Below, one piece after another: positions 35,123-43,494 of a stretch of DNA of 64,000 nt; the stretch's first letter is position 1; each line of letters opens with the position of its first letter. The translations under genes were made by a program, and so were the position numbers. The DNA comes from Bradyrhizobium septentrionale (GTDB lineage: Bacteria; Pseudomonadota; Alphaproteobacteria; Rhizobiales; Xanthobacteraceae), in NCBI RefSeq assembly GCF_011516645.4, contig NZ_CP088285.1, forward strand, positions 1,364,001 through 1,428,000. The letters are read 5' to 3'. The notes under the pieces were generated by a model. That model was not told the DNA's origin. It did no database searches and saw only the letters and a list, made by a program, of their open reading frames with translations.

Positions 35123-36052
35123 ATGTCTGCCTCCGATTCCACCACCACGCCTGCGTCCGGCTCCTGGATCGCCAACCAGCCGTATCTTTTGCTCTGCATC
35201 ACCGCGATGTGCTGGGCCGGCAATGCGATCGTCGGCCGGCTCGCCGCCGGCCACATTCCGCCGGTGACGCTGTCGTTCCTGCGCTGGTCGGCGGCGTTCC
35301 TGATCATCCTGCCGTTCGCCTGGAAGCACCTCGCCCGCGACTGGCCCGCGATCCGCAAGAATCTCGGCATCATGATGCTGCTGTCGATCACCGGCATCAG
35401 CGCCTTCAACACGCTGCAATACTGGGCGCTCGAGCACACCCAGGCGCTCAACACGCTGCTGCTGCAATCCGCGGCGCCGCTCGTGGTCGCGCTGTGGTCG
35501 CTGATCCTGCTCGGCACGCGGCTGACGCTGGCGCAGTTGCTCGGCGTCTCGCTGTCGCTGTGCGGCGTGCTGGTGATCCTGCTGCATGGCGACCTCACGA
35601 CGCTGTCGAAGATCGACTTCAACAAGGGCGACCTGATCTTCACCGTCGCGCTGGTGATCTTCGCGCTGTATTCGGTGCTGACCTTGAAGCGGCCCAACAT
35701 CCACGGCCTGTCGGTCGCGGCCTTCACCTTCGGCTGCGGCGCGCTGTTCCTGGTCCCGTTCTTCATCTGGGAACTCGGCGCGCGTCCGGTGATGCAGCTC
35801 ACCACCAACAACCTGCTGTCGCTGTTCTATGTCGCGGTGTTCCCCTCGACGCTGGCCTATCTGTGCTTCAACCGCGGGGTGCAGCTGATCGGCGCCAACC
35901 GCGCCGCGCCGTTCTTCCACATGGTTCCGGTGTTCGGCACCATCATGTCGATCGTGTTCATCGGCGAGCATCCGCAGGCCTTCCATTTCATCGGCTTCGC
36001 GCTGGTCTTGGCCGGCGTCTTCGCGGCGTCGCGGAAGCAGTCGGCGGCGTGA
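35123..36052 (+). CDS. EamA-family (DMT) exporter, copy 1
   Basis: The 309-residue permease has about ten spans in two EamA repeats: first WAGNAIVGRLAAGHIPPVTL with FLRWSAAFLIILPFAW, second NKGDLIFTVALVIFALYSVL with PSTLAYLCFNRGVQLIGANR and HMVPVFGTIMSIVFIGEHP. DMT exporters move amino acids or other small metabolites outward; the substrate is unknown. It is strikingly similar to the gene at 41454, from N-terminal NQPYLLL to the RAAPFFH motif. Confidence 0.9.
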   Translation: MSASDSTTTPASGSWIANQPYLLLCITAMCWAGNAIVGRLAAGHIPPVTLSFLRWSAAFLIILPFAWKHLARDWPAIRKNLGIMMLLSITGISAFNTLQYWALEHTQALNTLLLQSAAPLVVALWSLILLGTRLTLAQLLGVSLSLCGVLVILLHGDLTTLSKIDFNKGDLIFTVALVIFALYSVLTLKRPNIHGLSVAAFTFGCGALFLVPFFIWELGARPVMQLTTNNLLSLFYVAVFPSTLAYLCFNRGVQLIGANRAAPFFHMVPVFGTIMSIVFIGEHPQAFHFIGFALVLAGVFAASRKQSAA

Positions 36053-36077
36053 GTCCTGGCGGCGAGCATCTCTCCGT

Positions 36078-36230
36078 TCCCTCTCCCCGTTCTTACGGGA
36101 AGAGGGTCAGGGTGAGGGGCTCGCTCCGCAATGACGGAGCGAGATGAATGCGCTGAGACTCCCCCTCACCCGGATCGCATTCCGCTGCGCTGCATGCGAT
36201 CCGACCTCTCCCCGCAGGCGGGGCGAGGTA
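36078..36230. repeat. CTCTCCCC-type intergenic inverted repeat
   Basis: CCCTCTCCCCGTTCTTACGGG and AGGGTCAGGGTGAGGGG at the left pair with CCCCCTCACCCGGAT and CCTCTCCCCGCAGGCGGGG at the right, leaving an inner hairpin GCTCCGCAATGACGGAGC. It relates to 7197-7340. Confidence 0.6.
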
Positions 36231-36305
36231 AAGGAAGGCGTGCGGTGACTATCGGCGGCAAATCCGCTATCTCCTAGGGTCTGCTTTGCGGACAGGTCCC
36301 AACAT

Positions 36306-37115
36306 ATGGCGCGCGCCAGCAATGTGATGATCGGCACCCTGACGCTGGCCCTGATCGCCGGCTCGCTCGGCGGCTGGCTGGGCTATCAGCGCTATGCCGG
36401 CATCAAGCGGATGGTGCCGTTCCGCGTCGTGTTCGAGGGCTCGGCGTCGGGCCTGCGCCGCGGCGCCAGCGTCAATTTCGCCGGCGTGCGGATCGGCGAG
36501 GTGGTCTCGATCCGGCTCGACCGCCACCGTGTGGTGGCGATGACGCGCATCGAGGGCAACGCTCCGATCAAGAAGGACACCCAGGTCGGCCTCGAATTCC
36601 AGGGCCTGACCGGGATCGCCTCGATCTCCTTCACTGGCGGCACCGACGACGCCGCGGCGCCGCCCGTCGGCGCCGACGGCATTCCGGAGCTGACCGCCGA
36701 CGCCGAAGGCACGATGGGCATCCAGGAGAAGCTGCGCGTCGCGCTGCGCAATGTCGACCGCGTCATCACCGAGAACGAGGCCGACATCAAGGACTCGCTG
36801 CTCGGGCTCGAGAACTTCACCAATTCGCTGTCGGGCAATGGCGAGCTGATCGCCGCCTTCATCGACGCCGCCGACGCCGGCGTCAGCGCGGTCGACGACA
36901 AGATGAGCTCGGCCGACAAGTTCCTGAAGAGTTTCGGCAGCGACAAATATGGCGGCGAGCTGCTGCCGACCGTGATCTCGCTGCGCGAGCTGATCCAGAG
37001 CTTTGACAAGAAATCCGGCACCGTGATCGCCGAAACCCGCAAGACACTCATCGACGTCAGCCAGTCCGTCAACAAGTTCAACGAGAAGATTGTCGGTTCA
37101 GGGGGCAGGCGCTAA
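36306..37115 (+). CDS. MCE/MlaD-family lipid-transport protein, orphan
   Basis: The 269-residue protein is anchored by one N-terminal span (about 8-26, MIGTLTLALIAGSLGGWLGY). The MCE domain follows (about 38-130): FEGSASGLRRGASVNFAGVR, IGEVVSIRLDRHRVVAM, and the hydrophobic pore-loop piece FQGLTGIASISFTGG. The C-terminal half (about 140-265) is helical and would form the tunnel in hexamers. MCE proteins ferry phospholipids between membranes with MlaE/MlaF partners, but none is encoded beside it. Confidence 0.88.
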   Translation: MARASNVMIGTLTLALIAGSLGGWLGYQRYAGIKRMVPFRVVFEGSASGLRRGASVNFAGVRIGEVVSIRLDRHRVVAMTRIEGNAPIKKDTQVGLEFQGLTGIASISFTGGTDDAAAPPVGADGIPELTADAEGTMGIQEKLRVALRNVDRVITENEADIKDSLLGLENFTNSLSGNGELIAAFIDAADAGVSAVDDKMSSADKFLKSFGSDKYGGELLPTVISLRELIQSFDKKSGTVIAETRKTLIDVSQSVNKFNEKIVGSGGRR

Positions 37116-37153
37116 GCTCCAACCAAGAACCAAGAACAACGGAAACGCCAGAC

Positions 37154-38371
37154 GTGCACGACCGGACCGCAGCCCCTTCCCCGCCTCCCGCAACCGTCAA
37201 CCGCGCTACGCCCGCCGTGCCGCGGCGCTTGCGTCGCTATCTCACGCTCGACGATTTCGAGCCGCAGGCGCGACGGCTGCTGCCGAAATTCCTCTACGGC
37301 TATATCTCGGGCGGCGCCGAGACCGACGCGGCGCGCACCGACAATCGCCGGGCGTTCGAGGAATACGGTTTCGTGCCGCGGGTGCTGAAGGACGTCTCCG
37401 GCCGCGACCAGACCACGACGCTGTTCGGCAAGACCTACGCCTCGCCGTTCGGGATTCCACCGATGGGCTCGTCGGCACTATGCGCCTATCGCGGCGACAT
37501 CGTGCTGGCCCGCGCTGCGGCGGCCGCCAACGTCCCGATGATCCTCTCGGCCTCCTCGCTGATCACGCTGGAGGACGTCCGCGCGGCCAACCCTTTAGCC
37601 TGGTACCAGGCCTATCTCGCCGGGCTCGACGAACGCATCGAGCCGCTGGTCGATCGCGTCGCGGCCGCCGGCTACGACACGTTCGTCGTCACCGCCGACG
37701 TGCCGGTGCCGCCCAACCGCGAGAACAACATCCGCAACGGCTTCCAGGTCCCGCTCGCGATCACGCCGCGGGTGTTCTGGGACACCGTCACCCATCCCGA
37801 CTGGCTGCTGAACACCTGGGCGCGCACCGTGTTCAATCACGGCATGCCGCATTTCGAGAACATGGACGCCAAGCAGGGCCCGCCGGTGCTGTCCAAGAAC
37901 CTGATGCGCAACATCGGCAGTCGCGACCAGTTGGCCTGGAAGCATGTCGAGCTGATCCGCAAGCGCTGGAGCGGCAAGCTGGTGGTCAAGGGGCTGATCT
38001 CGCCGGAAGACGCGCGGCTGGCGCGCGAGCACGGCTGCGACGGCGTGATGGTCTCCAACCATGGCGGCCGCCAGCTCGACTACACCGTCTCGGGCCTGCG
38101 CACGCTGCCGGAGATCGCGGCGCAGAAGGGCAACATGACCGTGATGGTGGACGGCGGCATCCGCCGCGGCACCGACGTCATCAAGGCCTTGGCGCTGGGA
38201 GCGGACTTCGTCTGGGTCGGCCGTCCGTTCCTCTATGCCGCCGTGGTCGCGGGCGAAGCGGGCGTCGCGCGCGCGATCGCGCTGCTGCATGACGAGATCG
38301 ATCGCGACCTCGCTTTGCTCGGCATCCGCAGCCTGAAAGAGATCACCCCGGACCTGGTGCGGAAGTATTGA
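37154..38371 (+). CDS. FMN-dependent alpha-hydroxy acid oxidase/dehydrogenase (LldD type)
   Basis: The 405-residue flavoenzyme oxidises 2-hydroxy acids such as L-lactate. It has the FMN barrel motifs YGYISGGAETDAARTDNRRA (start of barrel), GIPPMGSSALCAYRGD, VKGLISPEDARLARE (with the flavin Lys), SNHGGRQLD with the catalytic His, and VMVDGGIRRGTDVIKAL with ADFVWVGRPFLYA. Substrate cannot be fixed; L-lactate dehydrogenase is the usual label. GTG 37154 is the start. It follows the MCE gene by 38 bases through an A-rich leader, but a shared function is not obvious. Confidence 0.9.
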   Translation: MHDRTAAPSPPPATVNRATPAVPRRLRRYLTLDDFEPQARRLLPKFLYGYISGGAETDAARTDNRRAFEEYGFVPRVLKDVSGRDQTTTLFGKTYASPFGIPPMGSSALCAYRGDIVLARAAAAANVPMILSASSLITLEDVRAANPLAWYQAYLAGLDERIEPLVDRVAAAGYDTFVVTADVPVPPNRENNIRNGFQVPLAITPRVFWDTVTHPDWLLNTWARTVFNHGMPHFENMDAKQGPPVLSKNLMRNIGSRDQLAWKHVELIRKRWSGKLVVKGLISPEDARLAREHGCDGVMVSNHGGRQLDYTVSGLRTLPEIAAQKGNMTVMVDGGIRRGTDVIKALALGADFVWVGRPFLYAAVVAGEAGVARAIALLHDEIDRDLALLGIRSLKEITPDLVRKY

Positions 38372-38373
38372 GC

Positions 38374-38778
38374 TCACGCATAGCGCGCCGCGCCCATGCA
38401 CAGCGCGGTGATCGCGAGCAGCCCGGCCGCGATGCGCTGGGCGACCGCGAGCCGCGAGCGCGCCGCTGACGGATCGCCTGCGCCGTTGCGCAACTGCCTG
38501 ATGGCGCCGCCGCCGACGATGATCTGCACCGCGATCGCGGCCAGCGCAGCGATCGCGCCGCCGGCCAGGATCTCTTCCGACAGCGTAAACGAGCCCTCAT
38601 GGACCAGGCGCCAGAGTATGACCCCGGTGACGATCGCGACCGTCGCGGCGCCGATCTGCGGGCCCAGCAGCTTTTCGCCGCCGAGGCCGCCGGTGCGCGC
38701 CAAGGTGAAGCTGGAGCCGGCCCAAAACACCGATGACAGGACGTGAAGGGACAGGGCTATGATGAGGGCGGTCTGCAT
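38374..38778 (-). CDS. Four-span membrane protein, hypothetical
   Basis: The 134-residue protein has hydrophobic segments at about 3-21 (ALIIALSLHVLSSVFWAGSS), 42-58, 70-92 (GGAIAALAAIAVQIIVGGGA) and 115-130. The early His and Trp in LHVLSSVFWAG resemble haem-binding or copper-resistance type small membrane proteins, but the evidence is slight. It is divergent from a TetR gene with a palindrome between them, so it is a probable target of that regulator. Confidence 0.7.
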   Translation of the reverse strand: MQTALIIALSLHVLSSVFWAGSSFTLARTGGLGGEKLLGPQIGAATVAIVTGVILWRLVHEGSFTLSEEILAGGAIAALAAIAVQIIVGGGAIRQLRNGAGDPSAARSRLAVAQRIAAGLLAITALCMGAARYA

Positions 38779-38822
38779 GACGTTGCTCCAAGGGGCATTG
38801 AGAATGGGGCTGGGAAATTAGA

Positions 38823-38837
38823 TATACATAATGTATA
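38823..38837. promoter_or_regulatory. Probable TetR-type operator
   Basis: TATACATAATGTATA is a 7+1+7 perfect inverted repeat in the 87-base divergent region, 29 bases before the TetR gene and 45 bases before the membrane-protein gene. Such placement is typical of an autoregulated TetR pair. The AT-rich sequence may also hold -10 elements. Confidence 0.6.
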
Positions 38838-38865
38838 GTCAATCCGACGAAAGCAGGGCCAGCCG

Positions 38866-39483
38866 ATGCCGCCGCGCAGCTATGTGAGCCCGGCCCGCAG
38901 CGCAGCCGCCGCCGAGACGCGCGAGCGCGTGATCGAGGCCGCCTCGCGCACCCTGCGTGAGGGCGAGAGCATCGCGCGCTTCTCGCTGGATACGGTGGCG
39001 AAGGCGGCCGGCGTGACCCGGCTCACCGTCTACAACCAGTTCGGCTCGCGGCGCGGGCTGCTTGAGGCGGTATTCGACGAGATCGCCCGTCACGGCGGCC
39101 TGCATCAACTCGCCGACGCCATGACGACGGCCGATCCGCATGCCGCGCTCGACCGCATGGTCGAGATCTTCTGCGGCTTCTGGAGCCGCGATTCCGCGGT
39201 CGCCCGGCTGCACGACGCGATGGCGACCGATCCCGAATTCGCCGAAGCCGTGCGCGAGCGCAACGAACGCCGCCGCCGCGGCGTCACCGCATTGATCGAC
39301 CGTATCGCCGTCAAAAGCGCGTCGCCGCAGGCCCGCAGGGACGCCGTCGACCTGATCTTCGCGCTGACGAGCTATCCGACCTTCGCCTCGCTGAGCGCGG
39401 GGCGATCGCGGGACGAGGTTTGCCGGCTGGTGCAGGCGGCCTGCCGCGCGGCCATTGCCAATCTGTCAGACCCGTCATCCTGA
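38866..39483 (+). CDS. TetR-family transcriptional regulator
   Basis: The 205-residue protein has an N-terminal helix-turn-helix (about 20-68: RERVIEAASRTLREGESIAR and VAKAAGVTRLTVYNQFGSRR, then GLLEAVFDEI). The C-terminal ligand domain contains FCGFWSRDSAVARLHDAMAT. It probably represses its divergent neighbour and itself through the palindrome in the shared promoter. The ligand is unknown. Confidence 0.92.
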   Translation: MPPRSYVSPARSAAAAETRERVIEAASRTLREGESIARFSLDTVAKAAGVTRLTVYNQFGSRRGLLEAVFDEIARHGGLHQLADAMTTADPHAALDRMVEIFCGFWSRDSAVARLHDAMATDPEFAEAVRERNERRRRGVTALIDRIAVKSASPQARRDAVDLIFALTSYPTFASLSAGRSRDEVCRLVQAACRAAIANLSDPSS

Positions 39484-39516
39484 GAGGATGTGAGGCTTTG
39501 TCCTCATCTACTGTTG

Positions 39517-39618
39517 TCGTCGCCCGGCTCGACCGGGCGACCCAGTACGCCGCGGCCTATCGGCTCAAGCACGACCGTCTCTGGAATACTGGATCACCCG
39601 CATGCGCGGGTGATGACA
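39517..39618. repeat. Two-hairpin intergenic repeat (family A, copy 2)
   Basis: CGCCCGGCTCGACCGGGCG starts the element, CCCAGTACGCCGCGG and TGGAATACTGGATCA follow, and CACCCGCATGCGCGGGTGA ends it. This is the inverse orientation of the copy at 1109-1211. Confidence 0.75.
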
Positions 39619-39642
39619 CTGAGCAAGCTGAGTAAGCCAATT

Positions 39643-39779
39643 CCGTCATCCTGAGGTGCGAGCTCTTGCGAGCCTCGAAGGATGAATCGGCCGCAGTCGG
39701 GCCGTCGACCCTTCGAGGGCCGCTGAAGGAGCGGCCACCTCCAGCGACAACGGCAAAGCCGTTGCGCGGGGGTGACGGG
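39643..39779. repeat. GTCATCCTGAGG extragenic palindrome (family B, copy 1)
   Basis: The element opens CGTCATCCTGAGGTGCGAGC and CCTCGAAGGAT, and closes CCCTTCGAGGGCCGC then a CTCCAGCGACAACGGCAAAG hairpin region and GGGGGTGACGG. It belongs with 41217, 45165, 51914 and 62453. Bases 39484-39833 hold only this and the family A copy. Confidence 0.8.
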
Positions 39780-39833
39780 ACTAGCTCTTGAGTGTGTGGC
39801 AGCTTCGACCGAGACAATCCGTCTTGAACCGCC

Positions 39834-40235
39834 TCACCCGACGTTGAACTTGCTGTACGCCTCGCGCGTCGCGATGATGACGTGCTCTTCGCAGCCGTTG
39901 CGGCGATGCGGGTCGCAGCGGTTTTCGTAGTCGGCCGAGGTCATCATGTCGATGAAATCAGCGACGCTTGGATAGTAGACCAGCGCGAGATAATCCCAGC
40001 GCTGGCCGGCAGGCTCGCCCAGTGCGACCGTCTCGGCGCTGCCTGTCCACAGCAGCGTGCCGCCGCGCGCCTTGATCATCGGCACGGTGAGCGCGCTGTA
40101 ACGCAAATAAGCATCCCAGCCCGAGCCGTCGCCGTCGAGCGATCGCTCCCGAAATCGCATCAGATTGACCATCACGACCGGAGCCTGGCGATCCAGTTCG
40201 TTCAGGCCTTTGACGTTCAAGAGATCGACACCCAT
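39834..40235 (-). CDS. DUF1330-like small protein
   Basis: The 133-residue protein of ferredoxin-like type has PVVMVNLMRFRERSLDGDGS near the start, YLRYSALTVPMIKARGGTLL and WDYLALVYYPSVADFIDMM, an arrangement matching DUF1330-like dimeric alpha-beta barrel proteins. ATG 40235 has GGAG seven bases upstream; the longer frame from 40259 is less likely. Function unknown. It is divergent from the HD-domain gene. Confidence 0.75.
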   Translation of the reverse strand: MGVDLLNVKGLNELDRQAPVVMVNLMRFRERSLDGDGSGWDAYLRYSALTVPMIKARGGTLLWTGSAETVALGEPAGQRWDYLALVYYPSVADFIDMMTSADYENRCDPHRRNGCEEHVIIATREAYSKFNVG

Positions 40236-40339
40236 CACCCGCTCCCACCCAAGCCGCAAACATTATGTCACATCGCGGGACTAGCCTGAAATACCGCCGA
40301 GCCCTAAGCTGGCCCCTGCTCTCGGAGGTCAAGGCCGTG

Positions 40340-41182
40340 ATGACCCTTCCCGAACTTGCAGCCGACGCGCTCGGCAAATTCCTCGGCGAATACATGCAGC
40401 GCCGGTTCGGCTCTTCGCAAACCGAGCTGGTGGAGATGGTGCCCTCGATCGCGCGGATCGCGATCGAATGCATCGGCAACAGCGACGCGCTCTATCACAA
40501 TGTCGAGCACACCATGCTGGTGACGCTGGCCGGCCACGACATCCTGCGCGGCCGCGCGCTACACTCGCACATGAGCGCCGAGGACTATGCGCATGTCATC
40601 ATCGCCTGCCTCACCCATGACATCGGCTATGTGCGCGGGCTGTTCCAGGCCGACGACCAGGACGGCTATCTGATCAATGCCGATGGCCGCAAGGTGATCC
40701 TGCCGCGCGGCTCGTCGGATGCGGCGCTGATGTCCTATCACGTCGACCGCTCCAAGATCTTCGTGATGGAGCGGATCAAGGGCGTCGCCCAGCTCGACAA
40801 GGAGCGCATCGCCCGCGCCATCGAGGGCACCCGCTTTCCGCTCACCGCCCCTGATGACGATGAGGATTTCGGCGAAGAGGCCACCCTGCTGCGCGCCGCC
40901 GATCTGATCGGCCAGCTCGGCGACCCCCACTACATCCGCAAGGCCAACGCGCTGTACATCGAGTTCGAGGAGGCCGGGCTGAACCAGCAGCTCGGCTACG
41001 ATTCGCCGGCCGATCTCGTCGACCTCTATCCACGCTTCTACTGGGACAGCGCCGCGCCGCATGTGCAGCCGGCGATCCGTCACCTCAACGTCACCTCCAG
41101 CGGGCGGCAATGGATCGCCAATCTCTACAGCAACGTGTTTCGCGCCGAGCGCGACATCTCGCTGTCGGGGCCGCAGAAATAG
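40340..41182 (+). CDS. HD-domain metal-dependent phosphohydrolase
   Basis: The protein is 280 residues. The HD signature is visible as the first His in ALYHNVEHTMLVTLAGHDIL and the His-Asp pair in CLTHDIGYVRG; a further Asp candidate lies in LLRAADLIGQLGDPHY. These form a divalent-metal site for phosphoester hydrolysis, often of nucleotides or cyclic nucleotides. ATG 40340 follows GGAGG at about ten bases. An acidic segment LTAPDDDEDFGEE interrupts the domain. Substrate unknown. Confidence 0.85.
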   Translation: MTLPELAADALGKFLGEYMQRRFGSSQTELVEMVPSIARIAIECIGNSDALYHNVEHTMLVTLAGHDILRGRALHSHMSAEDYAHVIIACLTHDIGYVRGLFQADDQDGYLINADGRKVILPRGSSDAALMSYHVDRSKIFVMERIKGVAQLDKERIARAIEGTRFPLTAPDDDEDFGEEATLLRAADLIGQLGDPHYIRKANALYIEFEEAGLNQQLGYDSPADLVDLYPRFYWDSAAPHVQPAIRHLNVTSSGRQWIANLYSNVFRAERDISLSGPQK

Positions 41183-41216
41183 GCGTGGCGACGGAGACAC
41201 GCGCAATATCTATATC

Positions 41217-41324
41217 CGTCATCCTGAGGTACGAGCCTCTTCGGCGAGCCTCGAAGGATGCACGGCCCCGCTGGTGGCCGATTCATCCTTCGAGGCTCGC
41301 TCCGCTCGCACCTCAGGATGACGG
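41217..41324. repeat. GTCATCCTGAGG extragenic palindrome (family B, copy 2)
   Basis: CCGTCATCCTGAGGTACGAGC and GCCTCGAAGGATG pair with CATCCTTCGAGGC and GCACCTCAGGATGACGG. The arms are nearly perfect complements across 108 bases. Confidence 0.85.
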
Positions 41325-41453
41325 GGTTCTGTTATTCCGCGTTGCGCCTGCAGGCGCTGTGGCTTCCGCGACAGATTGCCCCCGTGCGCATGGCACCAAT
41401 CCGCTCTTTCGTCTTGTCGGAGCAGCGGATTCGGGCACAACATCCACCAGATA

Positions 41454-42395
41454 ATGACCGCTTTGCCCGCACCTGCCACAACGCCCCGCCATCAGCCGCT
41501 GCACTGGCTCAACAACCAGCCCTATCTGCTGCTCAGCCTGACGTCGCTGTTCTGGGCCGCCAACATCGTGCTGGCGCGGCATGTCGGCAGCCATGTGCCG
41601 CCGGTCACGCTAACCACGATCCGCTGGTTCGGCGTGTTCCTGATCCTGCTGCCGTTCGCCTGGCCGCATCTGAAACACGACTGGCCGAAGCTGCGCAGCG
41701 CGCTGCCGCTGATGCTGCTGTTGTCAGCGGTCGGGTTCGCCTTCAACAACGCGATCTCGTACTGGGCGATGCAGTATACCGAGGCGCTGAACGCGCTCTT
41801 GATCCAGTCGGCGGGCCCGCTGTTCGTGGCGCTGTGGTCGCTGATCCTGTTCGGCGTGCGGCTGACGCCGGCGCAGCTTGCCGGCATCGCGATCTCGCTG
41901 GCCGGCGTGCTGACCATCATCCTGCGCGGCGACTTCTCGGCGCTCGCCAACATCAGCTTCAACCGGGGTGACATCATGTTCGGCGCCTCGCTGGTGTCGT
42001 TCGGGCTGTATTCGGCGCTGATCCCGCGCCGGCCGAAAATCCATCAGCTCTCGCTGATCTCGTTCACCACCTGCTGTGGTGCGATGATGCTGTTGCCGGT
42101 CGCCGCCTGGGAATTTGCAAATGGCGTGACTCTGAAGCTCGACCTTTTGACGTTTGCCACGCTGGGCTACACGCTGATCTTCCCGTCGACGCTCGCCTAT
42201 CTGTTCTTCAACCGCGGCGTCGCGCTGATCGGCCCGAACCGCGCCGCGCCGTTCTTCCATCTGGTGCCGGTGTTTGGCTCGGCGATGGCGATCCTGCTGC
42301 TCGGCGAGACGCTGGCGCCGTTTCATCTGATCGGCTACGCGCTGGTGCTCGCCGGCGTCATCATCGCCTCGCGGCAAGGCTCGGCGAAGCGCTAG
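41454..42395 (+). CDS. EamA-family (DMT) exporter, copy 2
   Basis: The 313-residue, ten-span exporter has LLSLTSLFWAANIVLARHVG, PPVTLTTIRWFGVFLILLPF, YWAMQYTEALNALLIQSAGP, NRGDIMFGASLVSFGLYSAL and FNRGVALIGPNRAAPFFHLV. It is very similar to the gene at 35123 but differs in loops and ends. Its stop overlaps the stop of the convergent LysR gene by three bases (CTAG). That arrangement suggests, without proving, LysR control of export. Substrate unknown. Confidence 0.9.
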   Translation: MTALPAPATTPRHQPLHWLNNQPYLLLSLTSLFWAANIVLARHVGSHVPPVTLTTIRWFGVFLILLPFAWPHLKHDWPKLRSALPLMLLLSAVGFAFNNAISYWAMQYTEALNALLIQSAGPLFVALWSLILFGVRLTPAQLAGIAISLAGVLTIILRGDFSALANISFNRGDIMFGASLVSFGLYSALIPRRPKIHQLSLISFTTCCGAMMLLPVAAWEFANGVTLKLDLLTFATLGYTLIFPSTLAYLFFNRGVALIGPNRAAPFFHLVPVFGSAMAILLLGETLAPFHLIGYALVLAGVIIASRQGSAKR

Positions 42396-43360
42396 CTGAC
42401 GCCCAGGATTACCTTGCGCAAGCCGGCGGATTTGCGCAGCGAATGTGGCTTTGCCGCCAGCGTCTCTGTGATGAAGTCGATGAACTTCCTCACCTTGGCC
42501 GGCACGTGGTTGCGCGAGGCGTAATATACGTAGAGCGGATAACGCTCGTCGGGCCAGTCCGGAAACAGCTCGATCAGCGCGCCGCTCTTCAGGTGTTCGT
42601 CGAGGCCGAGATCGATCACCTGCGCGATGCCGAAGCCGGCCAGGCAAGCGCCGAGCTTGGTTCCTGAATCGGTCACGGTGAGCCGCCCGTTGACCGCGAC
42701 CGGCACTACCTCGCCGCCGCGCCAAAACTCCCAATCGAACGGACGCCCGGTCGCCGCGTCGATTGCCAGGATGCACTGGTGGTCGCGGCTCGCCAGTTCC
42801 CGCGGATCAAGCGGCCGGCCGTGTCGTTCGAGATAGATCGGCGAGGCCACGGTGAGCACGCGCGTATCGAGTACGCGGCGCGCAATCAGCGCCGACGGCG
42901 CCGGCTCGCCGAAACGCACCGCCAGATCAAAACCGTCGCTGACCAGATCCGCGATCCGGTCGCGAGTCTCGATACGCAGATCCATGCCTGGATTCTGCAG
43001 CAGGAACTCGCTCAGCTTCGGCGACAGCACCATACGTGAGAACAGCGGGTCGACATTGACCCGCAGTCTGCCGCGGACCGCATCGCGCGATTTCGAGGTC
43101 TCCGCCGCCGCCTCGCCGATCCCGGCCAGATGCGCGGCAACCCGCTCAACCAGTGCGCGTCCTTCCTCGGTGAGCTCGACGGCGCGGCTCGTGCGGTGGA
43201 CCAGCCTGGTGTCGAGGCGCGTCTCAAGCTTGGCAATCGCCTTGCTGACGCCGGACTGCGTCATGCCGAGCCGTTCAGCCGCCTTGCCGAAGCTGCGCGC
43301 GTCCGCAACGGCCGCGAGGATCACAAGCCCGCCGACGAGCCGACCGTCAACTTCGTCCAT
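42392..43360 (-). CDS. LysR-family transcriptional regulator
   Basis: The 322-residue protein has the N-terminal winged helix-turn-helix (about 10-68): LAAVADARSFGKAAERLGMT, QSGVSKAIAKLETRLDTRLV and HRTSRAVELTEEG. The substrate domain (about 95-300) contains LRVNVDPLFSRMVLSPKL and DGFDLAVRFGEPAPSALIAR, typical of the CrgA/YafC-like branch. It faces a SnoaL-like gene across a 134-base divergent region, so that gene is a likely target. Confidence 0.93.
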   Translation of the reverse strand: MDEVDGRLVGGLVILAAVADARSFGKAAERLGMTQSGVSKAIAKLETRLDTRLVHRTSRAVELTEEGRALVERVAAHLAGIGEAAAETSKSRDAVRGRLRVNVDPLFSRMVLSPKLSEFLLQNPGMDLRIETRDRIADLVSDGFDLAVRFGEPAPSALIARRVLDTRVLTVASPIYLERHGRPLDPRELASRDHQCILAIDAATGRPFDWEFWRGGEVVPVAVNGRLTVTDSGTKLGACLAGFGIAQVIDLGLDEHLKSGALIELFPDWPDERYPLYVYYASRNHVPAKVRKFIDFITETLAAKPHSLRKSAGLRKVILGVS

Positions 43361-43439
43361 GTCGATGCCTCTCAGTCATCCATGAGATGACAGCCCAGTC
43401 GTAGCACTCCGCGACCATATCGGCCACTGTCGGCGCAGA

Positions 43440-43459
43440 CCACCGGTTCGATCCGGTGG
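43440..43459. promoter_or_regulatory. 20-bp inverted repeat in the LysR/SnoaL-like divergent promoter
   Basis: CCACCGGTTCGATCCGGTGG has 7-bp arms and a 6-base centre. It lies 35 bases before the plus-strand gene. It could be a regulator site or a leader hairpin; it does not follow the T-N11-A form expected of LysR boxes. Confidence 0.4.
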
Positions 43460-43494
43460 GCCATCGCCACATCATCCGCTACGGAGATTTTCCC

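Noticed and set aside
43440..43459. T-arm of a tRNA (GGTTCGATCC)
   Set aside because: The T-loop-like hairpin has no acceptor, D or anticodon arms around it, so it is not a tRNA or an obvious attachment site.
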